From Alphaproteobacteria bacterium (lineage in GTDB: Bacteria; Pseudomonadota; Alphaproteobacteria; Bin95), in NCBI GenBank assembly GCA_022822125.1, contig JAJECF010000191.1, positions 13,813 through 77,812 of the forward strand: a stretch of 64,000 nt of DNA, given 5' to 3'. Shown piece by piece: positions 1 to 9,348 of this stretch (position 1 is its first letter; the number at the start of each line of letters is the position of its first letter). A model generated the notes under the pieces. The model was given only the letters and a program-made list of their open reading frames with translations. It ran no database searches and was not told the origin of the DNA. The position numbers and the translations under genes were made by a program.

Positions 1-842
1 CGGCCGTCGAACAGGAACTCCAGCGTGCCCACGCCCAGATAGCCGAGCCGGGCGACCGCCCTTGCGGCCCGCTCGCCGACCGTAGCCCGCTGAACATCGT
101 CGAGAGCGGGGGAGGGCGCCTCCTCGATGACCTTCTGGTGGCGGCGCTGGATGGAGCAGTCGCGCTCGCCGAGATGGACGGCGTTGCCGCAGGAGTCCGC
201 CAGCACCTGGACCTCGATATGGCGCGGGTTCTCGATGAACTTCTCGATGAACACTCGCGAATCGCCGAATGCGCCGGCGGCTTCGCGCCGGGCGAGTCCG
301 AGCGCAGGCGCAAGGTTCGCCGGCGTGCGGGCGATCTGCATGCCGCGCCCGCCGCCGCCCGCCGCCGCCTTGACCAGCACCGGATAGCCGATCCCGTCGG
401 CGATCCGCGCGGCTTCCGCGTCGTCGTCGACTGCGGCATCGCTGCCCGGCACTCCGGAAATGCCGACGTCCGCCATGGCCGCCTTGGCGGCGATCTTGTC
501 GCCCATAGTGGCGATATGGTCCGGGCTCGGGCCGATGAAGGTGAAGCCGTGGTCGGTCACCACCTGTGCGAAGGTCGCGTTCTCCGCGAGGAAGCCGAGG
601 CCCGGGTGGATCGCGTCGGCGCCGGCCACACTCGCGGCCGAGACCAGCGCGGCCATGCTGAGATAGCTGTCGCGCGGCGCGGGCGGGCCGATGCACACGC
701 TCTCGTCCGCAAGGCGCACATGCATGGCGTCGGAGTCGATGGTGGAATGGACCGCCACCGTACGGATGCCGAGGTCCCGGCAGGCGCGGATGATGCGAAG
801 CGCAATCTCGCCGCGATTGGCGATCAGGACCTTTTCGAACAC
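1..842 (-). CDS. accC: Biotin carboxylase subunit of acetyl-CoA carboxylase (3' end outside window)
   Basis: ATP-dependent carboxylation of the biotin on AccB, the first half-reaction of malonyl-CoA synthesis for fatty acids; cytoplasmic. About 280 N-terminal residues of an expected ~450 are present and the gene runs off the left edge. The start is taken as GTG at 842, giving MFEKVLIANRGEIA, the family's highly conserved N-terminus. The ATP-grasp glycine-rich loop KAAAGGGGRGM lies near residues 155-167. It begins 4 bases after the accB stop, so accB and accC form one transcription unit as usual in proteobacteria. The initiating GTG has no strong ribosome-binding site, consistent with coupling to accB. 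Confidence 0.96.
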   Translation of the reverse strand, partial: MFEKVLIANRGEIALRIIRACRDLGIRTVAVHSTIDSDAMHVRLADESVCIGPPAPRDSYLSMAALVSAASVAGADAIHPGLGFLAENATFAQVVTDHGFTFIGPSPDHIATMGDKIAAKAAMADVGISGVPGSDAAVDDDAEAARIADGIGYPVLVKAAAGGGGRGMQIARTPANLAPALGLARREAAGAFGDSRVFIEKFIENPRHIEVQVLADSCGNAVHLGERDCSIQRRHQKVIEEAPSPALDDVQRATVGERAARAVARLGYLGVGTLEFLFDG

Positions 843-846
843 CGGC

Positions 847-1308
847 TCAGCCGAGAATCATCAGCGTCTCGCCATATTCGACCGGGTCGCCGCTGGAGAC
901 GAGAATCTGCCGGACGATGCCGTCCGAGGGTGCGGGAATCTGGTTATAGACCTTCATCGCCTCGATAATCAGCAGAATCTGGCCCGCCTGCACGCGGTCG
1001 CCGACCTGCACGAATGCAGCCTGCCCTGGCTCCGGCTGAAGATAGACCGTGCCCACGATCGGCGCGGTGACGGGCGTGCCCTCGGCGGCGGCAGGCGCCT
1101 GTTGGGGAGGCGCAGCCGCGCCGGTTTGCGGCGTCTCCGGCATCTGCACCGCAGCCGCGTTGACGGGCTGAGCGACCTGCGCAGCGCCGAGGGCGGAGAT
1201 TCTGAGGCTCCGGTCTCCGTCGCGATATTCGATTTCGGCGACGCCGGTTTCGTCGAGCAGCGCCGCCAACCGCCGGACCGCATCCTCGTCGATGGGAAAG
1301 CCGCTCAT
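847..1308 (-). CDS. accB: Biotin carboxyl carrier protein of acetyl-CoA carboxylase
   Basis: Carries the biotin that shuttles carboxyl groups between AccC and the carboxyltransferase AccAD. 153 residues, normal for BCCP. A variable N-terminal region is followed by a Pro/Ala-rich linker (about residues 45-80) and the biotinyl domain. The acceptor is Lys119 in EAMKVYNQI. The ATG at 1308 overlaps the aroQ stop by 4 bases (ATGA), so translation is coupled. The aroQ-accB-accC order is common in proteobacteria. No anomaly is seen. Confidence 0.97.
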   Translation of the reverse strand: MSGFPIDEDAVRRLAALLDETGVAEIEYRDGDRSLRISALGAAQVAQPVNAAAVQMPETPQTGAAAPPQQAPAAAEGTPVTAPIVGTVYLQPEPGQAAFVQVGDRVQAGQILLIIEAMKVYNQIPAPSDGIVRQILVSSGDPVEYGETLMILG

Positions 1309-1766
1309 GGCGCGTCCTCTTCCGCGCGCCAGCGGTCTTCCAGGGCCAGCAGCGCCAGCCGGTATCCGACAGGGCCGAAGCCCGCGACCATGCCGAGCGC
1401 GGCGCCGGATATGTAGGAGCGGTGGCGGAAGGCCTCGCGCCGGTGGATATTCGAAAGATGGACCTCGACCACGGGGCCTTCGAACAGCGTCAACGCATCG
1501 AGCAGCGCCACCGAAGTGTGGGTATAGGCCGCGGCGTTGATGACGATGGCATCGAAATCCCCGCGCGCCTCCTGGATCCAGGTGACGAGTTCGCCTTCAT
1601 GATTGCTCTGCCGGCAGATCGCCTCCATGCCGAGCCCGCCTGCAGCGGCCTCTATGGAGGCGTCTATTTCGGCAAGGGTCGTGCGCCCGTAAATCTCGGG
1701 CTGGCGCTGGCCGAGCATGTTCAGATTCGGCCCGTTCAGTACCAGCACGCGCTTGGCCATGTTCAT
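1305..1766 (-). CDS. aroQ: Type II 3-dehydroquinate dehydratase
   Basis: Converts 3-dehydroquinate to 3-dehydroshikimate in the shikimate pathway; type II enzymes are dodecamers of ~150-residue subunits and this one has 153. It opens with [13 protein letters not shown], the family signature. The flexible catalytic loop carries Arg21 and Tyr26 (QRQPEIYG), and HLSNIHRRE supplies the conserved His103 and Arg110. The start could be ATG at 1766 or ATG at 1760; a GGGGA stretch lies at better spacing for the second, so the first two residues are uncertain. It is the first gene of the aroQ-accB-accC set and starts 22 bases after the upstream SDR stop. Confidence 0.97.
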   Translation of the reverse strand: MNMAKRVLVLNGPNLNMLGQRQPEIYGRTTLAEIDASIEAAAGGLGMEAICRQSNHEGELVTWIQEARGDFDAIVINAAAYTHTSVALLDALTLFEGPVVEVHLSNIHRREAFRHRSYISGAALGMVAGFGPVGYRLALLALEDRWRAEEDAP

Positions 1767-1787
1767 CCCCGCTAGCCGCAGCGCGCC

Positions 1788-2480
1788 TCAGAAGGACTCG
1801 ACCCAGGGGCGCAGATCGATCTCATGCGCCCAGGCCGAGCGATGCTGGCGATGGACATGCAGATAGGTCTCCGCAATCGAGTCCGGAACCAGCAGATGGT
1901 CCTGGGGCAGGCCGGGGTCCGGCGCATGGTGCGGGCCCAGAATGCCGCCGTCGATGACGAAATGCGCGACATGAATGCCTTTCGGTCCGAAGTCGCGCGC
2001 CATGGACTGCGCCAGCGCGCGCAGGCCGAACTTGCCGACCGCGAAGCCCGCCGATTGCGCATAGCCCTTCACCGACGCTGTGGCCCCGGTGAAGAAAATG
2101 CTGCCCGAACCGCGCGGCAGCATGGCGCGCGCAGCATCGCGTCCGACGATGAAGCCGCCGAGGCAGGCCTGCCGCCATGCCTGCTCGAATGTTTCGGTTT
2201 CGATATCCGCCACGCTCCCGCGCACGCGGCCGGATGCGTTGAAGACCACGATGTCGGGCTCCGGCACCGCCGCGAACAGCGCCTTGACGCTTGCGTCGTC
2301 CGTGGCGTCGCAGGCATGCAGGCTCACGGCATCGCCCATTTCGGCGGCGATCGGCTCCAGCCGGGCCGGCGTGCGCGCCGCAAGGGCAACCTTCATGCCG
2401 GCGCGGGAGAAGATACGCCCGAGCGAGGCGCCGAGACCTGGCCCTACCCCGACAACGATCGCGGTTTCCGTCCCGTTCAT
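1788..2480 (-). CDS. Atypical short-chain dehydrogenase/reductase with Phe at the catalytic Tyr
   Basis: Rossmann-fold SDR of 230 residues. The N-terminal nucleotide-binding loop reads GVGPGLG (residues 11-17), not the classical TGxxxGxG. NASG (81-84) replaces NNAG. A candidate active-site Ser136 is present, but the YxxxK motif reads FAVGK: Phe146 replaces Tyr while Lys150 is kept. A known SDR subgroup (classical subgroup 10) has exactly this Phe, so this looks like a family trait, not decay. Whether it catalyses reduction is unclear. It lies 13 bases downstream of the indolepyruvate oxidoreductase on the same strand and may be cotranscribed. Substrate unknown. Confidence 0.85.
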   Translation of the reverse strand: MNGTETAIVVGVGPGLGASLGRIFSRAGMKVALAARTPARLEPIAAEMGDAVSLHACDATDDASVKALFAAVPEPDIVVFNASGRVRGSVADIETETFEQAWRQACLGGFIVGRDAARAMLPRGSGSIFFTGATASVKGYAQSAGFAVGKFGLRALAQSMARDFGPKGIHVAHFVIDGGILGPHHAPDPGLPQDHLLVPDSIAETYLHVHRQHRSAWAHEIDLRPWVESF

Positions 2481-2493
2481 ATTGGGAATGCTC

Positions 2494-5400
2494 CTATTCG
2501 GCGGCAGCTATTGTTCGTTTGCCGGGATTGCGGAGCGCTTCGAGATGCGCCTCCCGCTGTTTCTCCGCAGCTTCCAGATGGCGCAGCTTCACATGGCCGT
2601 AGCCACGGATATGCTCCGGCACGCTCGCCAGCCCGACGGCGGCGGAAATGGTATCCGGACCGAAGCGGCTGAGGACTTCTTCCATATCGATCTCGTATTG
2701 CGCGATCAGCGCGCGTTCGCGGCGGCGCTCCTCCGTCCGCCCGAACGGGTCGAAGGCCGTGCCGCGCAGGCCGCGCATAGCGGCGAGCAGCCGGAAGACA
2801 TGTAGCATCCACGAGCCGAAGCGCATCTTGCGCGGCTCGCCGGTTACGGAATCCTTCCGGGCGAAGAGCGGCGGGGCCAGGTTGAACTCCAGCCGGTAGC
2901 TGCCCTCGAATTGGCGCTCGATCTGCTTGCGGAAATCCCCGGAGGCGTGGAGCCGGGCCACCTCATATTCGTCCTTGTAGGCCAACAGCTTGAAATAATA
3001 ACGCGCAACCGCGTGGGAGAGCGGGCCGCCGCCTTCCACGCCCTCGGCCTCGCGCACCCGGTTCACAAGCGCCTTGTAACGCCCGGCATAGGCGGCGTTC
3101 TGGTAGCCGGTCAAGAACGCGACCCTGCGGGCGACCGCATCGTCCAGGCTTTCCAGGACCGGGCGCTCGGGCCTTGCTTCCGCCGGATAGGCGACCCGTT
3201 CGACGAAGGCGAGATCATGCGCCGCCCGCCGGCCCCAGTCGAACGCCGTCTTGTTCATCTCGACGGCGACGCCGTTGAGCTCGATAGCGTGCTCGATGGC
3301 CTCCGCGCCGACAGGGACGAGGCCCCTCTGATAGGCGAAGCCGGCCATGAACAGGTTGGAGCCGATGGCGTCGCCCAGAAGCGCGGTGGCGAGGCGGGTG
3401 GCGTCGATCATTTCCACGGCGTCGCCGCCGAGCGCCGCCTCGATGCGGGTGCGCAGCTCGTCCTCGGGGAAGGACATGTCGGGATTGCGCGCGAACTCGT
3501 TCGTATAGGTGCGATAGGTGTTGACGACCGCCCGGCTGGTGCCGCGCGCCAGCCGGGAGAGGGTGTCGATCTGGCTGGAGGTCACCAGGTCGCAGCCGAT
3601 GAGCGCGCGGGCGCCGCCGAGGCCGATGCGCACGCTGTGCAGATCTTCAGCATTGTCGGCGATGCGCAGATGGCTCCAGACGGCGCCGCCCTTCTGGGCG
3701 AGGCCCGTCATGTCCATCACGGTGGCGGCCTTGCCCTCCAGATGCGCCGCCATGGCGAGCAGCGCGCCCACCGTGATGACGCCCGTGCCGCCGATACCGT
3801 CGATCATGATGGAATAGGGCTCGTCGGTTCCGGGCAGGTCCGGTTCCGGCAGGACCTCCAGCGGCCCCGGCGCCTTGCCGGCCGGCTTGCCCTTGCGCGG
3901 CTCGGCGTCATAGACCGTGACGAAGCTCGGGCAGAAGCCGTTCAGGCAGGAATAATCCTTGTTGCAGGCCGACTGGTCGATCATGCGCTTGCGGCCGAAT
4001 TCGGTCTCGACCGGGATGACGGAGACGCAGTTCGACTTGACGCCGCAATCGCCGCAGCCTTCGCAGACGGCCGGGTTGATGAACATGCGTTTGGGCGGGT
4101 TCGGAAAGGCGCCGCGCTTGCGCCGCCGGCGCTTTTCCGCAGCGCAGGTCTGCACATAGACGAGGCCGGAAACGCCCTCGATCCCGCGCAGCGCGATCTG
4201 CACCTGGTTCATCTCCGAGCGGTGCTTGACCACGGTACCGGGCGCAAGGTCCCGCGCCTTTTCATAGGCTTCCGGCGTGTCGGTGACGAGATAGATCGGC
4301 TTCACGCCCTCGGCGGCAAGCTGCTGCGTCACCATTGCCGGCGACAGCGGCCCGTCCACCGGCTGCCCGCCGGTCATGGCGACGGCGTCGTTATAGAGCA
4401 CCTTGTAGGTCATGTTGGCGCCCGACGCGACGGCGGCCCGCACCGCCAGGATGCCGGAATGGTAGTAGGTGCCGTCGCCGATATTCTGGAAGATATGCGG
4501 CGTCTCGACGAAATGGTGCAACCCGGCCCAGGTCGCGCCTTCCGCGCCCATATGGGTATAGGTCGCGGTCTTTTCCGGATCGACCCATTGCGCCATGAAA
4601 TGGCAGCCGATGCCCGAGAACGCCCGCGATCCGTCCGGCAGCCTGGTGCCGGAATTGTGCGGACAGCCGGAGCAGAAGGACGGCGTGCGCACCAGGCTCG
4701 GCTGGTTGCCTCCGGATTGGCGCGTCACATTCCGAATTGCTTCCAGGCGGGATTCGAAACGGCCGGTGTCGGTCACGCGGCCGAGACGCGAAAGGATTAC
4801 CTCGGCAACTTCCTCCGGCTGCAACTCCTGGTGGGTCCGCAGCAATGCACGGCCAGCCTCGTCCGTCTTGCCGACAACGCGGGGCCGGCGGTCTGCGGGC
4901 GTGCTGTAAAGCAACTCCTTGATCTGCGGCTCGATCAGCCCGCGTTTTTCCTCGACGACGATGACCTCTTCCAGGCCCTCGCAGAACGCGCGCATGCCTT
5001 CCGGCTCTATCGGCCAGGACAGCGCCACCTTGTAAACCGAGAGCCCGAGTTCGCGCGCGGTCGCGTCGTCTATGCCGAGCGCCGAGAGGGCCTGCCTGGT
5101 ATCGAGATAGGACTTGCCGGTGGTGACGATGCCGATTCGCCGCCCCGGCCCGCCGACGGTCACCCGGTCGAGCCGGTTCGCGCGCACGAAAGCCACCGCC
5201 GCCGGCAGCTTGACATGGTGCAGGCGTGGCTCCTGCTCCAGCCAATTGTCCGGCCAGCGGATATTGGCGCCGCCCTCCGGCATCTCGAAATCGGTCGGAA
5301 GCCGGATCTTCACACGGTCGGGGTCAATATCGACCGTCGCCGTGGAATCGACCGTGTCCGTCACGCAAATGAATCCCGCCCAAAGACCGGCATAGCGCGA

Positions 5401-5967
5401 CAGGGCGAAGCCGTAGAGGCCGAAATCGAGAAATTCCTGGACGCCCGATGGATTCAGGATCGGCACCATCGCATCGACGAATGCGAACTCGCTTTGATGC
5501 GCCGTCGTGGAGCTCTTGGCGACATGGTCGTCGCCGGCCAGCGCAATGACGCCGCCATGCGGATGCGTGCCGAACAGATTGGCGTGCTTGAGCGCATCGC
5601 CCGTGCGGTCCACGCCCGGTCCCTTGCCGTACCAGATGCCGAAGACGCCGTCATATCTGGCGTCGCCGAAAAAGCCCGACTGCTGCGTTCCCCAGACGGA
5701 AGTGGCGGCGAGGTCCTCATTGACGCCCGCCTTGAAGACGATGTGGTGGTCTTGAAGATGCTTGCGGGCGGCCCAGAGCTGCTGGTCGTAGCCGCCGAGG
5801 GGCGAGCCGCGATAGCCGGAAACGAAACCGGCGGTATCGAGGCCGGCGGCAAGGTCCCGGCGGCGCTGCACAAGCGGCAGCCGCACCAGGGCTTGGGCCC
5901 CGGTCAGCAGGACCCGTCCTTCGTCCAGTGTGTATTTGTCGTCCAGCTTGACTTGCGCAAGCGCCAT
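2494..5967 (-). CDS. Indolepyruvate:ferredoxin oxidoreductase, fused alpha-beta form
   Basis: Oxidatively decarboxylates aryl- or 2-oxo acids to acyl-CoA, passing electrons to ferredoxin or a similar acceptor; cytoplasmic. At 1157 residues it is the single-chain aerobic proteobacterial version of IorA plus IorB. Order: N-terminal pyrimidine-binding region (FVSGYRGSPLGGYDQQ near residue 50); the TPP-binding region with GDGTYYHSG in the middle; an Fe-S segment around 630-665 containing CEGCGDCG; the gamma-type domain starting near IDGIGGTGVITVG; and a long C-terminal domain usual for this form. It starts with ATG, has no frameshift, and is followed closely by an SDR. The precise 2-oxo acid substrate cannot be read from sequence. 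Confidence 0.93.
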   Translation of the reverse strand: MALAQVKLDDKYTLDEGRVLLTGAQALVRLPLVQRRRDLAAGLDTAGFVSGYRGSPLGGYDQQLWAARKHLQDHHIVFKAGVNEDLAATSVWGTQQSGFFGDARYDGVFGIWYGKGPGVDRTGDALKHANLFGTHPHGGVIALAGDDHVAKSSTTAHQSEFAFVDAMVPILNPSGVQEFLDFGLYGFALSRYAGLWAGFICVTDTVDSTATVDIDPDRVKIRLPTDFEMPEGGANIRWPDNWLEQEPRLHHVKLPAAVAFVRANRLDRVTVGGPGRRIGIVTTGKSYLDTRQALSALGIDDATARELGLSVYKVALSWPIEPEGMRAFCEGLEEVIVVEEKRGLIEPQIKELLYSTPADRRPRVVGKTDEAGRALLRTHQELQPEEVAEVILSRLGRVTDTGRFESRLEAIRNVTRQSGGNQPSLVRTPSFCSGCPHNSGTRLPDGSRAFSGIGCHFMAQWVDPEKTATYTHMGAEGATWAGLHHFVETPHIFQNIGDGTYYHSGILAVRAAVASGANMTYKVLYNDAVAMTGGQPVDGPLSPAMVTQQLAAEGVKPIYLVTDTPEAYEKARDLAPGTVVKHRSEMNQVQIALRGIEGVSGLVYVQTCAAEKRRRRKRGAFPNPPKRMFINPAVCEGCGDCGVKSNCVSVIPVETEFGRKRMIDQSACNKDYSCLNGFCPSFVTVYDAEPRKGKPAGKAPGPLEVLPEPDLPGTDEPYSIMIDGIGGTGVITVGALLAMAAHLEGKAATVMDMTGLAQKGGAVWSHLRIADNAEDLHSVRIGLGGARALIGCDLVTSSQIDTLSRLARGTSRAVVNTYRTYTNEFARNPDMSFPEDELRTRIEAALGGDAVEMIDATRLATALLGDAIGSNLFMAGFAYQRGLVPVGAEAIEHAIELNGVAVEMNKTAFDWGRRAAHDLAFVERVAYPAEARPERPVLESLDDAVARRVAFLTGYQNAAYAGRYKALVNRVREAEGVEGGGPLSHAVARYYFKLLAYKDEYEVARLHASGDFRKQIERQFEGSYRLEFNLAPPLFARKDSVTGEPRKMRFGSWMLHVFRLLAAMRGLRGTAFDPFGRTEERRRERALIAQYEIDMEEVLSRFGPDTISAAVGLASVPEHIRGYGHVKLRHLEAAEKQREAHLEALRNPGKRTIAAAE

Positions 5968-6048
5968 ATCGGGCTCCTGGGGCCAAGACCCGTCTGTCGG
6001 GCCACGCCCCGATTATCTATGATGAGGCGGCCTTTCGTCCATGGGCCC

Positions 6049-7167
6049 CTATTCGGCGTCGGGCCGGGTTCGGGCCCAGCTTTCCTTGATGACGGTCAGC
6101 AGATGGCGCTCGCGCACCGTGTCTATCGATGCGGACACGGTCATGCCCGCCCGCAGCGGCAGCACGCCGGACCGTTCCTGAAGCTTCAGGCGCACCGGCA
6201 GGCGCTGCACCACCTTGACCCAATTGCCGGTCGCGTTCTGGGGCGGCAGCACCGCGAATTCCGCGCCCGTCGCGGGGCTGATGCTTTCCACGACCGCGTT
6301 CCACAGCACGTCCGGATAGGCATCGACCACGATCGTGGCCTTCTGGCCGACGCGGACATGGGTGAGTTCCGTCTCCTTGAGATTGGCTTCGACCCAGGGC
6401 TGCCGTTCGGCGATGATGGAGAATACCGGCTTGCCCGACTCCACATATTCGCCAGCCTGCAATTTGACATTGCTGACAATCCCGCCGACCGCGGCGCGCA
6501 CGACCGTGCGTTCGAGGTCCAGCCGGGCCGCATCGCGCAGCGATTCCTTCTCCCGATACATCGGATGGCTCTCGACCGGCGTGTCGAGCGCCCCGCCGAG
6601 CTCCGTCAACACCCGGCCCATCCGCTTCCGGGCAACCTCCGCCTGCTTGCGAACCACCTCCGTCCGCTGCCGGGCGACCGCCAGATCGTGCTCCGCAGCT
6701 TCCAGCCTGACGCGGGTCGTTGCGCCCCGGCGCTGCAGATTGCGCAAGCGCTTTACCTGCATCCGGTGGTAGCGAACGGCCTCGAGCGCTTCGCGCCGCT
6801 CGCCTTCCGTTACCTCTAATTCGCTTGCAGCGACATCGTATTCGGCCCGGAGGCTGCGCAGATCGTCGCGCACCATGCCCAGTTCCGCCTCGGTGCGCGC
6901 CAGGCGAATCTCGACGGGGACCGGGTCGATCCGGAAAAGGAGGTCTCCGGACCGGACTTCCTCATGGTCGCGCACGGCGACTTCCACGACCCGCCCTTCG
7001 ATATCGGCGCTGACTTGGACGATGTCGTTCTTCACATAGGCGTTCTCGGTCGTCACATAGCGACCGCCGGTGAGATAGACATAGGCTCCGACCGCTATCG
7101 CGGCGAGCGGAACCACGATCAGCAGGAACAGGCGGGTCAGGGCCCGGCTTACGCGGCGCAAACTCAT
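6049..7167 (-). CDS. EmrA/HlyD-family membrane fusion protein
   Basis: Periplasmic adaptor of a drug or metabolite efflux pump. 372 residues: a single N-terminal transmembrane segment (about 12-32), then TENAYVKNDIVQVSADIEGRV, the typical first half of the lipoyl domain, a long alpha-hairpin (roughly 85-195, many charged heptads), the second lipoyl half, and a beta-barrel near the C-terminus. EmrA-type adaptors normally sit beside an EmrB-type MFS pump, but none is encoded next to it here. The upstream marR-family gene overlaps it by 4 bases, so it is probably repressed by that regulator. The pump partner may be elsewhere or lost. Confidence 0.92.
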   Translation of the reverse strand: MSLRRVSRALTRLFLLIVVPLAAIAVGAYVYLTGGRYVTTENAYVKNDIVQVSADIEGRVVEVAVRDHEEVRSGDLLFRIDPVPVEIRLARTEAELGMVRDDLRSLRAEYDVAASELEVTEGERREALEAVRYHRMQVKRLRNLQRRGATTRVRLEAAEHDLAVARQRTEVVRKQAEVARKRMGRVLTELGGALDTPVESHPMYREKESLRDAARLDLERTVVRAAVGGIVSNVKLQAGEYVESGKPVFSIIAERQPWVEANLKETELTHVRVGQKATIVVDAYPDVLWNAVVESISPATGAEFAVLPPQNATGNWVKVVQRLPVRLKLQERSGVLPLRAGMTVSASIDTVRERHLLTVIKESWARTRPDAE

Positions 7168-7643
7168 TGGGCTGCCATTTGTCTGTCGGCCGCGCTGGCG
7201 GCCTGGTTACTGGTCTGGAGCATTTCCTGCAAACGGGCCTTGACGGTAATCAGCAGTTCGACGGCCTTGTCGCGCTCGGCCTCTTCAAGGTCGCCCAGGG
7301 CTTCGTGGATCGTCTGGCGCGCGATCCGTCGCATGGTGCGTTCGATCGCCTCAGCTTCGGGCGTCAGGTGTATCCGCTTGACGCGACGGTCCGCCGGGTC
7401 CGCTTCCCGCACCACGAAGCCGTTGTCCTCGAGCCGGTCGATCAGGCGTCCGGCGGAGCCCTTCTCCATCTCCATGGTCTCGGCCAGTTCCGACTGCGTG
7501 CAGCCGGGCTGGCGGTAAATCCGGGTGAGCGCCAGCCATTGCGAACGCGTCAGGCCGAAATCCCGCACTCGGCGGTCGAATTCGGTGCGCAGCAAGCGGG
7601 CCACATCGGAGACCAGAAAGCCGAAATAGCGTTCGTCTTCCAT
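7164..7643 (-). CDS. MarR-family transcriptional regulator
   Basis: Winged helix-turn-helix regulator of 159 residues, most likely a repressor released by a small aromatic or lipophilic ligand. The recognition region lies about residues 50-80 (LTRSQWLALTRI followed by TQSELAETM). The wing shows the family pattern DRRVKRIHLT. It overlaps the EmrA-like gene by 4 bases, so the two are cotranscribed, and autoregulation of the pair would be the usual pattern. Upstream, 7644-7770 is AT-richer than its surroundings and could hold the promoter and operator, but I see no clean palindrome. ATG at 7643 matches the typical N-terminus of the family. Confidence 0.92.
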   Translation of the reverse strand: MEDERYFGFLVSDVARLLRTEFDRRVRDFGLTRSQWLALTRIYRQPGCTQSELAETMEMEKGSAGRLIDRLEDNGFVVREADPADRRVKRIHLTPEAEAIERTMRRIARQTIHEALGDLEEAERDKAVELLITVKARLQEMLQTSNQAASAADRQMAAQ

Positions 7644-7770
7644 GTGAATGAAAACTCGAATTTGGTTGACTAGGCGACTTTATGCAAAGATATGGTCGCC
7701 CAGGCAACGAAGTCAAGGCTTCAATTCGAAACGCCTCGCGTCGAAACGCCCCGCCCGGATTTGGGAAACC

Positions 7771-8724
7771 TCACGCGCCGCCGCAGGCGCCACCGCCCAG
7801 CACGCAGAATCTGGCGCAATGCACATGGTTGAGGGGCACCGATCCCATGGCCTCCGACAACGTTTCGCCCAGTTCGAAGCGCGGGTCGTAAGGCAGGAGA
7901 GTGCAGGCGACGACGACCGGTCTCGTCGCGCCCCGGCGCTTCACGACCATGCGGGAAGACGAGCACATGATATCCGAGGGCGACTTGCCGAGCGTCGCCC
8001 AGCAGGTGGAGCTGATCTCCGGCACGGAGGCGCCTTCATCCATTTCGGGAAAAAGCGTCAATGCTATCGGGTCAGTGGCGTTGCAAGCCAGGCCCAGCCG
8101 GGCGAAGAGACGCTCATAGCCCGCGCGCGCGGAGGTCTCGTCCTCTCCCCAGCAGGTTCGGCCCGCGACTTCCGGCGCGAAGCCGTGTTCGTCGAGCCAG
8201 CGCAGCCCGGCCAGGGTCGGGGCCCAGCTTCGCGTGCCGCGCTCGGTCTCGTGCAAGGCCTCGGTATAGTGGTCCAGCGAGACCCGCACGCGGAGCCGCC
8301 CGCCGTGGCGGGCCCGGAGTTCCAGTAATGCCTTGCCGTGCTTCATCATCGGGCGCATGGCGTTGGTCAGCGTCAGGGTCTCGAAGCCGCGTTCGAGCGC
8401 ATCCGCCAGCATCGCCGTAAAGTCCGGATTCATGAACGGCTCGCCGCCGGTGAAGCCTATTGCGCGCGTGCCGGCGTCCATGCTGGCGATCTCGTCCAGA
8501 TAGACCGCGACCTCATCGGCGCGGATATAGGCGATCCGGTCGTTGCGAGGGCTCGACTCGATATAGCAATTGCGGCAGGCGAGGTTGCAGAGCGTCCCCG
8601 TATTAATCCACAGGGTCTCCAGCCGGCGCAGCGCAACCCTTGCGCGGCGGCTGCCGTCCGCAGTGAAGTCGGGGTCCTGGAATTTCCCGCCGCCCGTTGC
8701 GCTCAACGGCGCCGAATCCGGCAT
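7771..8724 (-). CDS. Radical SAM protein with C-terminal cysteine cluster
   Basis: 317 residues. The radical SAM [4Fe-4S] site is Cys46, Cys50 and Cys53 in CNLACRNC, preceded by INTGTL. The SAM-binding GFTGGEPFMNP follows at about 93-103. The last ~100 residues have further cysteines, including a C-terminal HCARFC...GGACGG cluster, as in SPASM or Twitch-type proteins that bind auxiliary Fe-S clusters and modify peptides or small molecules. The substrate is unknown and no precursor peptide gene is obvious nearby. It is divergent from the peroxiredoxin gene, and the 141-base gap between them must hold both promoters. Confidence 0.85.
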   Translation of the reverse strand: MPDSAPLSATGGGKFQDPDFTADGSRRARVALRRLETLWINTGTLCNLACRNCYIESSPRNDRIAYIRADEVAVYLDEIASMDAGTRAIGFTGGEPFMNPDFTAMLADALERGFETLTLTNAMRPMMKHGKALLELRARHGGRLRVRVSLDHYTEALHETERGTRSWAPTLAGLRWLDEHGFAPEVAGRTCWGEDETSARAGYERLFARLGLACNATDPIALTLFPEMDEGASVPEISSTCWATLGKSPSDIMCSSSRMVVKRRGATRPVVVACTLLPYDPRFELGETLSEAMGSVPLNHVHCARFCVLGGGACGGA

Positions 8725-8865
8725 GAACGCCTCCGGCCGTATCGACCCCGGTGTTATAGAAGACCGGCTGCCATCCGGTCCAGTTCGGCCTTGCTACAAT
8801 CCTTCTGCCTTGCGCCTGCGCGGCCGGTTCCTATGGTGCGCCATCCGATACGAGGAGTGACTGAC

Positions 8866-9348
8866 ATGACAATTACGCAGGGAGACAAGGTTCCGGCCGC
8901 GACCTTGAAGGAGATGACCGACGGCGGACCGCAAAGCGTCGAAACCGGGGACCTTTTCGGCGGCAGGAAGGTTGTGGCCTTTTGCGTGCCGGGCGCCTTC
9001 ACGCCGACCTGCTCAGCCAAGCACCTGCCGGGGTTTGTGGAAAAGGCTGACGCCATCCGCGCGAAGGGCGTGGACGACATCGTTTGCCTTGCGGTCAACG
9101 ACCCCTTCGTCATGGGCGCTTGGGGCGACCAGCAGGGCGCAGCCGGCAAGGTCCGGATGCTCGCCGACGGCAGCGGCGACCTCGCAAGGTCAATGGGGGT
9201 CGAGCTGGACCTTAGCGCGCTCGGACTCGGCGTGCGGGCACGCCGCTATTCGATGATTGTCGAGGACGGCACGGTGACGCGCCTGAACCTAGAGGACGGC
9301 GGCGCCTTCGAGGTTTCCAGCGCCGAGAAAATTCTCGAGCAGCTTTAG
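8866..9348 (+). CDS. Peroxiredoxin (Prx5-like, redoxin family)
   Basis: Thiol peroxidase reducing H2O2 and organic hydroperoxides, probably with glutathione or thioredoxin as reductant; cytoplasmic. 160 residues, normal for the Prx5/AhpE-like group. The peroxidatic Cys49 sits in the signature PGAFTPTCS with Pro42 and Thr46. The family's AWG segment (VMGAWGDQQ) and the conserved late Arg region (RARRYSM) are present. ATG at 8866 is chosen because a GAGGAG ribosome-binding site lies about 9 bases upstream and the family N-terminus matches. Its stop overlaps that of the convergent rnhA gene by three bases. Confidence 0.95.
   Translation: MTITQGDKVPAATLKEMTDGGPQSVETGDLFGGRKVVAFCVPGAFTPTCSAKHLPGFVEKADAIRAKGVDDIVCLAVNDPFVMGAWGDQQGAAGKVRMLADGSGDLARSMGVELDLSALGLGVRARRYSMIVEDGTVTRLNLEDGGAFEVSSAEKILEQL

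Noticed and set aside
2911..6819. A very long open frame of 1302 codons on the plus strand opposite the indolepyruvate oxidoreductase and the EmrA-like gene
   Set aside because: It has no recognisable domain, is rich in His/Arg/Ala as expected of a mirror frame in GC-rich DNA, and lies opposite two well supported genes.
7650..7700. MarR operator upstream of the regulator
   Set aside because: The stretch is AT-richer and has repeated GACTAG/GCGAC-like pieces, but no convincing inverted repeat could be written.
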